From assembly GCF_902459585.1 (NCBI RefSeq), contig NZ_CABPSC010000021.1:1-64000 (forward strand): a stretch of 64,000 nucleotides of DNA, read 5' to 3'. Shown here one piece after another: positions 16,499-24,248 of the stretch. A program made the position numbers and the translations under genes. The notes below the pieces were generated by a model that saw only the letters and a list, made by a program, of their open reading frames with translations, was not told the origin of the DNA and did not search any database. Each line of letters opens with the position of its first letter. The first letter of the stretch is position 1. The stretch is from Pandoraea nosoerga. Its GTDB lineage: Bacteria > Pseudomonadota > Gammaproteobacteria > Burkholderiales > Burkholderiaceae.

Positions 16499-19363
16499 AT
16501 GATGGACCCGATGTTTGAGAAGGACTACGGCACGCCGCGCCGCGAATCGGCGCAGGAAGTCACGCTGGAGATCGACGGCGAGCAGATCACCGTGCCCGCG
16601 GGCACGTCGATCATGCGCGCCGCGGCCGAAAGCGGCGTGAACGTGCCCAAGCTGTGCGCCACCGATTCGCTCGAGCCGTTCGGTTCGTGCCGCCTTTGCC
16701 TGGTCGAGATCGAAGGTCGCCGCGGCTTCCCCGCGTCGTGCACCACGCCGGTCGAGCCCGGCATGAAGGTACGCACGCAAACGCCGAAGTTGCAGGAGTT
16801 GCGCAAGGGCGTGATGGAGCTCTACATCTCCGATCACCCGCTCGACTGTCTGACGTGCGCGGCCAACGGCGACTGCGAACTGCAGGACATGGCCGGCGTG
16901 ACGGGCCTGCGCGAGGTGCGCTACGGCTTCGACGGCGCGAATCACTTCGACAGCGAAAAGGACGAGTCGAACCCGTACTTCACCTACGACGCCTCGAAGT
17001 GCATCGTCTGCAACCGGTGCGTGCGCGCCTGCGAGGAAACGCAGGGCACGTTCGCGCTCACGATCTCGGGGCGCGGCTTCGAAGCGCGCGTCTCGGCCGG
17101 TCAGGACCAGCCGTTCATGGACTCGGAGTGCGTCTCGTGCGGCGCGTGCGTGGCCGCGTGCCCCACGGCAACGCTGCAGGAAAAGTCGGTCATCCATCTC
17201 GGCCAAGCCGAGCACGCCAAGATCACCACCTGCGCCTACTGCGGCGTGGGCTGCTCGTTCAAGGCCGAGATGAAGGGCAACGAGGTCGTGCGCATGGTGC
17301 CGCACAAGGACGGTCAGGCCAACGAAGGCCACGCCTGCGTGAAGGGCCGCTTCGCGTGGGGTTACGCCACGCACAAGGACCGCATTCTCACGCCGAAGAT
17401 CCGCAAGAAGATCACCGACCCATGGCAGGAAGTGTCGTGGGACGAGGCGCTGGACTACGCGGCGTCGGAATTCAAGCGCATTCAGGCCAAGTACGGTCGC
17501 GACTCGATCGGCGCTCTCGTGTCCTCGCGTTGCACGAACGAGGAAGACTATCTGGTGCAGAAGCTCGTGCGCGCGGCGTTCGGCAACAACAACGTGGATA
17601 CCTGCGCGCGCGTTTGCCATTCGCCGACCGGCTACGGGCTCAAGCAGACGCTCGGTGAATCGGCCGGCACGCAGACGTTCAAGTCGATCGAGAAGTCGGA
17701 CGTGATCCTCGTGATGGGCGCCAACCCGACCGACGGCCATCCGGTGTTTGGCTCGCGCATGAAAAAGCGCCTGCGCCAGGGCGCGAAGCTGATCGTGATC
17801 GATCCGCGCCGCATCGATCTGGTGAAGAGTCCGCACATCCACGCCGACTATCACCTGCAACTGCGCCCGGGCACCAACGTGGCGATGATCAATGCGCTCG
17901 CGCACGTGATCGTCACCGAAGGGCTGATGGCCAGCGAGTTCATCGCCGAGCGCTGCGAAGACCGGGCGTTCCGGGAATGGCGCGATTTCATCGCCCGCGC
18001 CGAGAACTCCCCGGAAGCCACCGAAGCGCACACCGGCGTGCCGGCGCACCTCGTGCGCAGCGCGGCGCGGCTGTACGCCACCGGCGGCAACGCTGCGATC
18101 TATTACGGCCTCGGCGTGACCGAGCATGCGCAGGGCTCGACCACCGTGATCGGCATCGCCAACCTGGCCATGCTCACCGGCAACATCGGTCGCGAAGGCG
18201 TGGGCGTGAACCCGCTGCGCGGCCAGAACAATGTGCAGGGTTCGTGCGACATGGGCGCGTTCCCGCACGAACTGCCGGGCTATCGCCATGTGTCGGACTC
18301 GACCGCGCGCGCGCTGTTCGAAGCCGAATGGGGCGTGACGCTGCAGCCCGAACCCGGCCTGCGCATCCCGAACATGTTCGACGCGGCGCTCGCGGGCACC
18401 TTCATGGGCCTGTACTGCCAGGGCGAAGACATCGTGCAGTCGGACCCGAACACGCAACATGTGACGCATGCGCTCGAGCAGATGGAGTGCATCGTGGTGC
18501 AGGACATCTTCCTCAACGAGACCGCGAAGTACGCGCACGTACTGCTGCCGGGCTCGTCGTTCCTCGAAAAGGACGGCACGTTCACCAACGCCGAGCGCCG
18601 CATCTCGCGCGTGCGTCAGGTCATGCCGCCGCGCGCCGGCTACGCCGACTGGGAAGTGACGATCCAGCTCGCCAGGCGTCTGGGCTACGAGATGAACTAC
18701 TCGCACCCGTCGGAGATCATGGACGAGATCGCGCGTCTCACGCCGACGTTCGCCGGCGTGAGCTACGAGAAACTCGATCGCCTGGGCAGCGTGCAGTGGC
18801 CGTGCAACGAAGCGGCGCCCGAAGGCACGCCGGTCATGCACATCGACGAATTCGTGCGCGGCAAGGGCAAGTTCCTGATCACGCAATATGTGCCGACGGA
18901 CGAGAAGGTCACGCGCCGCTTCCCGCTCATCCTCACGACCGGACGGATTCTGTCGCAGTACAACGTCGGCGCCCAGACGCGCCGCACGGACAACGTCTAC
19001 TGGCACAGCGAGGACCGGCTCGAGATCCATCCGCATGATGCCGACGAACGCGGCATCAAGGACGGCGATTGGGTCGGCATCGAGAGCCGCGCCGGCGAGA
19101 CGGTGCTGCGCGCCATCGTGAGCGAGCGCGTGCAGCCGGGCGTGGTGTACACCACGTTCCACTTCCCGGAGTCCGGCGCGAACGTGATCACCACCGACAA
19201 CTCGGACTGGGCAACGAACTGCCCCGAGTACAAGGTGACGGCCGTGCAGGTCACGCCTGTCGCGCAGCCGTCGGAGTGGCAGCGGCAGTACTCGGACTTC
19301 AATCGTCAGCAAGAAGCGCTGCTCGCCCACGCGCACAACACGGCCGAGGTCGGCACGACGTGA
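16499..19363 (+). CDS. fdsA: NAD-dependent formate dehydrogenase, alpha subunit (molybdenum)
   Basis: The 954-residue catalytic subunit binds bis-molybdopterin guanine dinucleotide and several Fe-S clusters. In order: a NuoG-like [2Fe-2S] domain (CATDSLEPFGSCRLC), a His/Cys [4Fe-4S] site (DHPLDCLTCAANGDC), two ferredoxin clusters (CIVCNRCVRAC and CVSCGACVAAC), a Mo-proximal cluster (CAYCGVGCSF) and the molybdopterin domain. The Mo ligand is Cys373 in ARVCHSPTGYG, a cysteine and not selenocysteine. C-terminal dinucleotide-binding folds end the protein. ATG at either of the first two codons is possible. The enzyme removes formate released from oxalate and yields NADH. Confidence 0.97.
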   Translation: MMDPMFEKDYGTPRRESAQEVTLEIDGEQITVPAGTSIMRAAAESGVNVPKLCATDSLEPFGSCRLCLVEIEGRRGFPASCTTPVEPGMKVRTQTPKLQELRKGVMELYISDHPLDCLTCAANGDCELQDMAGVTGLREVRYGFDGANHFDSEKDESNPYFTYDASKCIVCNRCVRACEETQGTFALTISGRGFEARVSAGQDQPFMDSECVSCGACVAACPTATLQEKSVIHLGQAEHAKITTCAYCGVGCSFKAEMKGNEVVRMVPHKDGQANEGHACVKGRFAWGYATHKDRILTPKIRKKITDPWQEVSWDEALDYAASEFKRIQAKYGRDSIGALVSSRCTNEEDYLVQKLVRAAFGNNNVDTCARVCHSPTGYGLKQTLGESAGTQTFKSIEKSDVILVMGANPTDGHPVFGSRMKKRLRQGAKLIVIDPRRIDLVKSPHIHADYHLQLRPGTNVAMINALAHVIVTEGLMASEFIAERCEDRAFREWRDFIARAENSPEATEAHTGVPAHLVRSAARLYATGGNAAIYYGLGVTEHAQGSTTVIGIANLAMLTGNIGREGVGVNPLRGQNNVQGSCDMGAFPHELPGYRHVSDSTARALFEAEWGVTLQPEPGLRIPNMFDAALAGTFMGLYCQGEDIVQSDPNTQHVTHALEQMECIVVQDIFLNETAKYAHVLLPGSSFLEKDGTFTNAERRISRVRQVMPPRAGYADWEVTIQLARRLGYEMNYSHPSEIMDEIARLTPTFAGVSYEKLDRLGSVQWPCNEAAPEGTPVMHIDEFVRGKGKFLITQYVPTDEKVTRRFPLILTTGRILSQYNVGAQTRRTDNVYWHSEDRLEIHPHDADERGIKDGDWVGIESRAGETVLRAIVSERVQPGVVYTTFHFPESGANVITTDNSDWATNCPEYKVTAVQVTPVAQPSEWQRQYSDFNRQQEALLAHAHNTAEVGTT

Positions 19364-19585
19364 TCGCGCCGCTGCCGCGGCAGCGGCGGCAGTAAAGGAG
19401 GAACGCGCGCCGCCCTGCGCAACATTGCGGGGTGGCGCGGGGCGACGGACAATCCGCGTCCGGCGCCGGACAGCCCGGCGGGCTTCACCGTCGATTGCCA
19501 GCAGACGGTGCGGCGGACGCGAGATTGGCCACGCGAAGCATCGAAGCACACCGACAAAGCACTACGACAGGGGACAGGAAAGATC
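19364..19585 (+). other. Gap where fdsC would be expected
   Basis: In Cupriavidus-type operons fdsC (the FdhD-like sulfur-transfer chaperone) lies between fdsA and fdsD. Here only 222 bp remain. A consensus TAAAGGAGGAAC ribosome site stands 30 bp after fdsA, but no FdhD-like frame follows it. This may be a deletion scar, with fdsC elsewhere in the genome. Confidence 0.5.
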
Positions 19586-19819
19586 ATGGACACCGACAAT
19601 CTGGTCAAGATGGCCAATCAGATCGGGGACTTCTTCGAGACGATGCCCGACCGCAAGGAAGCGCTCGAGAGCATTGCCGGACATCTGCGCCGCTTCTGGG
19701 CGCCGCGCATGCGCATGACGATTCTCGAACACCTCGAAGCGACCGACGGGCACGGCATGCGCGAAATCGTCGTCGCCGCGATCACGGCGCATCGCGCCGA
19801 GCTCTGGCCGCGCGGCTGA
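19586..19819 (+). CDS. fdsD: NAD-dependent formate dehydrogenase, delta subunit
   Basis: The 77-residue FdsD family protein starts MDTDNLVKMANQIGDFFETM and has the typical HLRRFWAPRMR motif. It is a small soluble subunit found with FdsGBA and is thought to aid stability or assembly. A GGGGACAGGAA stretch precedes the ATG. It is the last gene of the operon and comes after a 222-bp gap in which fdsC is missing. Confidence 0.93.
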   Translation: MDTDNLVKMANQIGDFFETMPDRKEALESIAGHLRRFWAPRMRMTILEHLEATDGHGMREIVVAAITAHRAELWPRG

Positions 19820-19973
19820 CGCCCGCCGGCAAGTCCACGCGACGGGCAAGGCGGCGCGCGTCCCGGCGGCGCGCTTCGCCGGCCCCGCTCGCCTTGCACG
19901 GCGCTTCCTCGGTCTTCCAGCCTCCCCGCCTGGGTGGCGCGTGCGCGCTGCCCAGTCACGGTTCGGGCGCCTC

Positions 19974-20822
19974 TCAGGCGCCGAGCTTGATCAGCACCGC
20001 GCCGCCCACCACGAGAGCGCATGCCGCCAGCCGCCGGGCGTTGAGCTTTTCCCCCAGGAACAGCCACCCCAGCAGCACGGCGAAAATGGCGCTCGACTCG
20101 CGCAGAGCCGAGACCACCCCCATTGGCAGGAATTGCAGCGCGAAGACGACCATGCCGTAGGCGCATTGCGCGACGACGCCGGCGCCCAGCGCCTGTGTGA
20201 CGCGACGCCGCCCGGCGAGAAACATGCCGCGCGAGCCGCCACGCAGGGCCCAGACCGCGCCCACCAGCGGCACGCTCGCAAACAGATAGGCCCAGGCGAT
20301 ATAGCCGAAACCGTTGCCGTTCGACAGACGCACGCCGAAGCCGTCGACGATCGTGTAAGCGGCGATGAATACGCCGGTGAGCAACGCCGCCGGCACACTG
20401 TCGCCAGACAGGCGTCGGCCGCGCAGCGCGAGCGTGAGAATGCCAGCGCAGATGCCGACGATGCCGATCGTCGCGGTCCATGTGGGCCACTCGCCGGCGA
20501 GCAGCAGGGCCGCCCCCGAGATCAGCAGCGGCGAAATGCCCCGGGCGATGGGATAGATCTGGCCGAACTCCCCGACCCGATACGCGCGGATGAGCGCCGC
20601 CGTGTAGGCCACCTGCGCACACGCCGAGAGCAGCACGAGCGGCCAGACCTGCACGGGCGGCAGGGGCAAGAGCACGATGCCCGCGAGCGCCGCGAACAAC
20701 TGCGGCACGGCCATCATGCCGACTTGCCACACCCGGTCGGGACTGGCGTGAAGAAAAGCGTTCCAGGTAGCGTGCATCAGTGCCGAAAGCAGCACCAGCA
20801 GCACGATGGGCGTGGTGGTCAT
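19974..20822 (-). CDS. DMT-superfamily (EamA) transporter
   Basis: A 282-residue membrane protein with about ten hydrophobic helices in two EamA repeats (first about 5-130, second about 145-280). Typical features are HATWNAFLHASPD at the first helix, YPIARGISPLL at the end of the first repeat, and FLGEKLNARRLAACALVVGG at the end. The start MTTTPIVLLVLLSALMHATW was preferred because the longer frame adds a polar, atypical extension. The substrate is unknown; relatives export amino acids or other metabolites. It is convergent with fdsD. Confidence 0.85.
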   Translation of the reverse strand: MTTTPIVLLVLLSALMHATWNAFLHASPDRVWQVGMMAVPQLFAALAGIVLLPLPPVQVWPLVLLSACAQVAYTAALIRAYRVGEFGQIYPIARGISPLLISGAALLLAGEWPTWTATIGIVGICAGILTLALRGRRLSGDSVPAALLTGVFIAAYTIVDGFGVRLSNGNGFGYIAWAYLFASVPLVGAVWALRGGSRGMFLAGRRRVTQALGAGVVAQCAYGMVVFALQFLPMGVVSALRESSAIFAVLLGWLFLGEKLNARRLAACALVVGGAVLIKLGA

Positions 20823-21017
20823 GAAAGCGATGCGCCAAGCGCGGGCAAAGCCCTCATTGTGGCAGCGCACGTCGCGTTGCCATAGGGCCAACGCCCGCGA
20901 TTCCCACAGGGCCAGACGATTCCGGTGCTTCTGACGAAACGGACGTGCGCTATGTCGGGCAACGAAATACGCGCCGGTACCCTATTCTGCAGCCCGTCGC
21001 CGCGCCGGCCGCGAAAG

Positions 21018-21040
21018 TTGTCCACACCCTTTGTGGATAA
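21018..21040. other. Inverted pair of DnaA-box-like sequences
   Basis: TTGTCCACA and TGTGGATAA (reverse of the consensus TTATCCACA) face each other across five bases, and CTGGATAAC follows. They lie in a 341-bp gap (20823-21163) with no gene. The same bases could form a 10-bp hairpin. DnaA binding is only suggested by motif. Confidence 0.4.
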
Positions 21041-21163
21041 CCCACTGGATAACCTGTCACCGCCTGCTCGAACGCCCCGTAGACCGGGGATGTCAAGAGC
21101 ATTGCCCAAAAAACGATCAGCCCAGGAACAAATATTCGGCTTGACGGTCTGCGCCCGCCCTGC

Positions 21164-21655
21164 TCAAGCGCCGCCTTCCTCGTTCGCCGACGCATCGGGC
21201 TCCTGCTCGACGGATGCGGAGGGCGAAGCCGCCGACTGCGGCACGTCGCGCAGCACGGCCAATACACGGCTTTGGCCGAGCACGATGTCCGGCGCCTGCT
21301 GCAACGCCAGCCGGTAGCGTTCGCCGAATTCGGCGTCGGTATGGCGAAAGAGTGTTGCGGCCATGTCGGCCAGCGCGATGCCGCCCGCCTCGGTCGGCGG
21401 CGTCTGCTCGAACCACTCGTCGATTGCGACGATCAGCCGCGAGAGCGGGTCGAGCCAGCGGAACCATGGGTCTTCGGTGAGCAGCTGGACGAAGCGGCCG
21501 GTCGGCACGGGACCGAACACTGCTTCGTATTGCTGACGGTCGTTGGCGATCAGCACCTTGTGCTGCGCCAGCAACGCGGCGCGCAACGCCTGCATGGCGG
21601 CGATCTGGGCGGCGCCGGCGGGTGTGGTCTCGGTGGGTTCGGTGGGTTCGGTCAT
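21164..21655 (-). CDS. Conserved hypothetical protein
   Basis: A 163-residue soluble protein of unrecognised family. It starts with a Thr/Pro-rich segment (MTEPTEPTETTPAGAAQ), has a helical, Trp-containing middle (RFVQLLTEDPWFRWLDPLSR) and ends with an acidic disordered tail (SVEQEPDASANEEGG). Codon use is like that of neighbouring genes. No signal peptide or membrane helix is seen. It stands alone between a DMT transporter and a possible small RNA. Confidence 0.75.
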   Translation of the reverse strand: MTEPTEPTETTPAGAAQIAAMQALRAALLAQHKVLIANDRQQYEAVFGPVPTGRFVQLLTEDPWFRWLDPLSRLIVAIDEWFEQTPPTEAGGIALADMAATLFRHTDAEFGERYRLALQQAPDIVLGQSRVLAVLRDVPQSAASPSASVEQEPDASANEEGGA

Positions 21656-21766
21656 CGGAAGGCCCCTGCGCGTAGGAAAGGTTGCGAGACGGAATTGGAA
21701 AGCGTCTTACACGCACTTTAGGACTTGACCCATAGCCAACAGACGTCCGCATCACGATACTACACG

Positions 21767-21852
21767 GGTCTCGCAAACACCTCGCGAGATCAGGCTTTCA
21801 CTTCCCCGTGGGAGGCCTGCTTCCTCACCCGCCGACCCGGCGGGTTTTTTTT
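21767..21852 (+). ncRNA. Candidate small RNA with intrinsic terminator
   Basis: Three successive hairpins occur on the plus strand with no open frame: TCTCGC/GCGAGA, CAGGC..CAC/GTG..GCCTG, and a terminator stem ACCCGCC/GGCGGGT followed by eight T. The terminator ends 73 bp before the LOG-like gene and no plus-strand gene lies upstream for 1.9 kb. It is either an independent small RNA or a premature terminator in the leader of the next gene. The 5' end is a guess. Confidence 0.45.
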
Positions 21853-21924
21853 GCGCCCGATGCGCCGACGCGATTCGCGTCAATTTCGGATATCATCGGC
21901 AGCGCTCACCATCTACCGGCCATC

Positions 21925-22494
21925 ATGCCCCAATCCTCCCCTCCCGCGCGTATCAAGACCGTTGGCGTCATGGGCTCCGGCAAGCAGCCATGGACCGAAC
22001 TCGCCGTGCCGCTCGGTCGCGCGCTCGCCCTGGGCGGCTTTCACTTGCTCACCGGTGGCGGCGGCGGCGTGATGACGAGCGTGAGCGAAGCTTTCTGCGC
22101 GGTGCCCGGGCGCGCCGGGCGCAGCATCGGTATCGTGCCGACCGAGGCCGTGACGATCGATGGCGGCAATGGCGGTACAAGCGAGACATACCACCCGCTG
22201 CCCGGTTATCCGAATCCCTTCGTCGAGGTGCCCATCGTCAGCCCGCTCTCGCGCCATCTGCCCGATGCACCGCCGGGCACCCTCTCGCGCAATCACATCA
22301 ACGTGCTGTCGAGCGATGTCATCGTGGCGCTGCCCGGCAACCACGGCACCCGTGACGAAGTCGGGCTCGCCGTGCGTTACGGCAAGCCCGTCATTCTCTT
22401 CGGGGAGAACGAGCACTTCGCGCTGATGCCCGTCGCGCTCGTGAGAACGGTGTCTCTCGACACCGTGATGGCGTTCGTCAGAACGGCACGGTGA
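21925..22494 (+). CDS. LOG-like Rossmann-fold protein (SLOG superfamily)
   Basis: This 189-residue protein has the LOG/TIGR00725 pattern: VGVMGSGKQPWTEL at the first strand, GGFHLLTGGGGGVMTSVSEA, and the PGNHGTRDEVGLAVRYGKP loop that replaces PGGxGTxxE of cytokinin-activating LOG proteins. Because of that change, phosphoribohydrolase activity is uncertain, and nucleotide or sugar binding is safer. The ATG in front of PQSSPPARIKT was chosen as the start. Its end overlaps the convergent TpsB-like gene by 17 bp. Confidence 0.8.
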   Translation: MPQSSPPARIKTVGVMGSGKQPWTELAVPLGRALALGGFHLLTGGGGGVMTSVSEAFCAVPGRAGRSIGIVPTEAVTIDGGNGGTSETYHPLPGYPNPFVEVPIVSPLSRHLPDAPPGTLSRNHINVLSSDVIVALPGNHGTRDEVGLAVRYGKPVILFGENEHFALMPVALVRTVSLDTVMAFVRTAR

Positions 22495-23761
22495 GCTTCG
22501 CGTCGATCGACTGGAAGCGGTAGGACCAGCCCGGCGGGCCGCTCGACGCCGGCATCCACGGCGCGTTGAGCCGCTGCATCACGGACAGATCGAGCTTCGA
22601 CGTGCCCAGATAGTGCGTATGGCTCAGGCCCACTTCGGCGTAGCTGTCGTAGGTGTGAATCGCGTTCGGATCCTCGGTGCGGCTGCGGTTGTAGCGCAAC
22701 TCGATCCCGGTCGACCCGTTCGGCGTGAAGTCGAAGGCGCGCCGCACGCGCCACTGCAGCGTTTGCGTCTGCGTGGTCGCCGAAGCGAGCTGGTCCGTCG
22801 CCGCGTTCGTCTTGCCCGTGATGCCGACAGTCCACTCGGCGTCGATCGGCACCGAATAGCTCGCGATCAGGTCACGGTTGGTTGCATCGTGTCGGGCGTT
22901 CTGCAGATCCTGACTCAGCGTGGTATTGAACCTGCCGGACATGCCAAGCGGGTTGTTCATCAGCAGGTTCGCCGTGCCCTGCATCTTGCCGGTGGTCGTC
23001 ATCCCGCTGTTGTTGACCCCGACGTTGAACTGATACGGCCGCTCGTTGAGCACCTGAAGCCCGACCGCCCCCTCGCCCGGCGTGCGACTGCGCGTGACGA
23101 CGAACGGTAGTTGCTCGTCGCGCATCACGAGGCCGCGGCGCATGAGCATGCGGATGTTGCGATCGGCCAGACTCTCGTGGCGCGGCAGGCCGCGCAGGCA
23201 TGAGGCGCGCGCGAGGAAGGCGTTCGGCGGCGCGACGTCCGGGGCGGGCGCCTGGGCAGCCGTGTCCGGCGCCGCCACGGGTGCGTCGATGTCGACTGCC
23301 GAAATCGCGGTTCCGTCCGCGCTCAGCTCGGGCGAGACGGCGAAGTCCGCAGCGGCAAGCGAGGGTGAAGGAAGCGGAGGGAGCGGCGCGGCGCCATCTG
23401 CCACCCCGGCGGTAGCGCCAGAGGCTGCAGCCGCGCGCTGCGCGGCCTCGCGATCCACCGCTTGGGCGCCCGCATTCGGGTCGGCGCCCGCGAAGAGCGC
23501 GATGGGATCCGCCGCCGCGTCAGGGTCCTGGGCCGCGGCAGGGGCAGCAGGCGTGGCAGGCTCGGGCGGCGGTGGCGGCGGCGCGAAATATTGCGGCGCA
23601 AGCCCACGATCCCACAAACCGTAGGACACCGCGTTCTGTTCGGTGAAACATGGCGGATTGGGATCCGAGAACAGTGACTGCGCATGCGCGCCCGGCGGGA
23701 CTCCCACGACAAGGCACACCGCCAGCAGAAGGCCGCTGCGCGCGACCGGCTTTACCAACAT
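22478..23761 (-). CDS. TpsB/ShlB-like outer-membrane beta-barrel protein without POTRA domains
   Basis: The 427-residue protein has a signal peptide (MLVKPVARSGLLLAVCLVVG to AHAQ), a long Pro/Ala-rich linker (about 45-160) and a C-terminal part with the ShlB/FhaC barrel signature: YQFNVGVNNSGMTTTGKMQG, LLMNNPLGMSGRFN and DLIASYSVPIDAEW. It ends in the Phe typical of outer-membrane barrels (AKLTVPF). Full TpsB proteins are about 550 residues with two POTRA domains and 16 strands; here POTRA domains are missing and the barrel looks short. No TpsA exoprotein gene is near. A degraded or specialised barrel is possible, and the exact start is uncertain. Confidence 0.65.
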   Translation of the reverse strand: MLVKPVARSGLLLAVCLVVGVPPGAHAQSLFSDPNPPCFTEQNAVSYGLWDRGLAPQYFAPPPPPPEPATPAAPAAAQDPDAAADPIALFAGADPNAGAQAVDREAAQRAAAASGATAGVADGAAPLPPLPSPSLAAADFAVSPELSADGTAISAVDIDAPVAAPDTAAQAPAPDVAPPNAFLARASCLRGLPRHESLADRNIRMLMRRGLVMRDEQLPFVVTRSRTPGEGAVGLQVLNERPYQFNVGVNNSGMTTTGKMQGTANLLMNNPLGMSGRFNTTLSQDLQNARHDATNRDLIASYSVPIDAEWTVGITGKTNAATDQLASATTQTQTLQWRVRRAFDFTPNGSTGIELRYNRSRTEDPNAIHTYDSYAEVGLSHTHYLGTSKLDLSVMQRLNAPWMPASSGPPGWSYRFQSIDAKLTVPF

Positions 23762-23984
23762 TCGACACCCGAGATTGCCACCCCGCGCGATTGCCTTGCC
23801 GCGGCCTCTTGAGCCGCCTGCTGCGTCCGCTGCGCCTCGTGCGCCGCTTCCGGCACGACAGGGTGTTGTAGCGACAAGTGAATATTTTACGTCCATCGAA
23901 CTGCGCACTGCCAGTCACGAAACCGAGGGAACTCTTTCGACCGATTGCCGATCCTAATGCGTGACTTCCCCTGTAGTGATTTTC

Positions 23985-24010
23985 GCCCGCCTCGCGCGGG
24001 CATTTTTATT
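23985..24010 (+). terminator. Plus-strand terminator with no visible upstream gene
   Basis: GCCCGC/GCGGGC with a 4-5 base loop is followed by ATTTTTATTT on the plus strand. The nearest upstream plus-strand gene ends 1.5 kb earlier, behind a convergent gene. It may end a short transcript from 23762-23984 or act as an insulator. Confidence 0.55.
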
Positions 24011-24107
24011 TGCCCGCGGCCCGGCGCGCGCGCTCCAGATAGTCGACAGACACGCCAGGGGTGCGGAAGATCCGGCAGGATCCGGGCATTTCACATGACA
24101 AAATCAC

Positions 24108-24139
24108 AAAAAAAAAGCCCGGGAGACGCAGTCCCGGGC
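24108..24139 (-). terminator. Rho-independent terminator of the aspT-aspT-aspD unit
   Basis: On the minus strand GCCCGGGA pairs with TCCCGGGC and a run of nine T follows. It lies about 110 bp after the aspD stop. Confidence 0.88.
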
Positions 24140-24248
24140 AACGTTCGATCGCCATGGAGAGCGATCGACGGGGGGCCAGCCGATGCCGCCGCGCTCGCGG
24201 CATCGTATCGTCGGGCGACGCGACTCCCCGCGCCGCCTCACTTCCGTC

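Noticed and set aside
16421-19549. Very long minus-strand frame opposite fdsA
   Set aside because: It is the GC-biased antisense shadow of fdsA: it is rich in Arg, His and Ala, has no domain or ribosome site, and fdsA is unmistakable.
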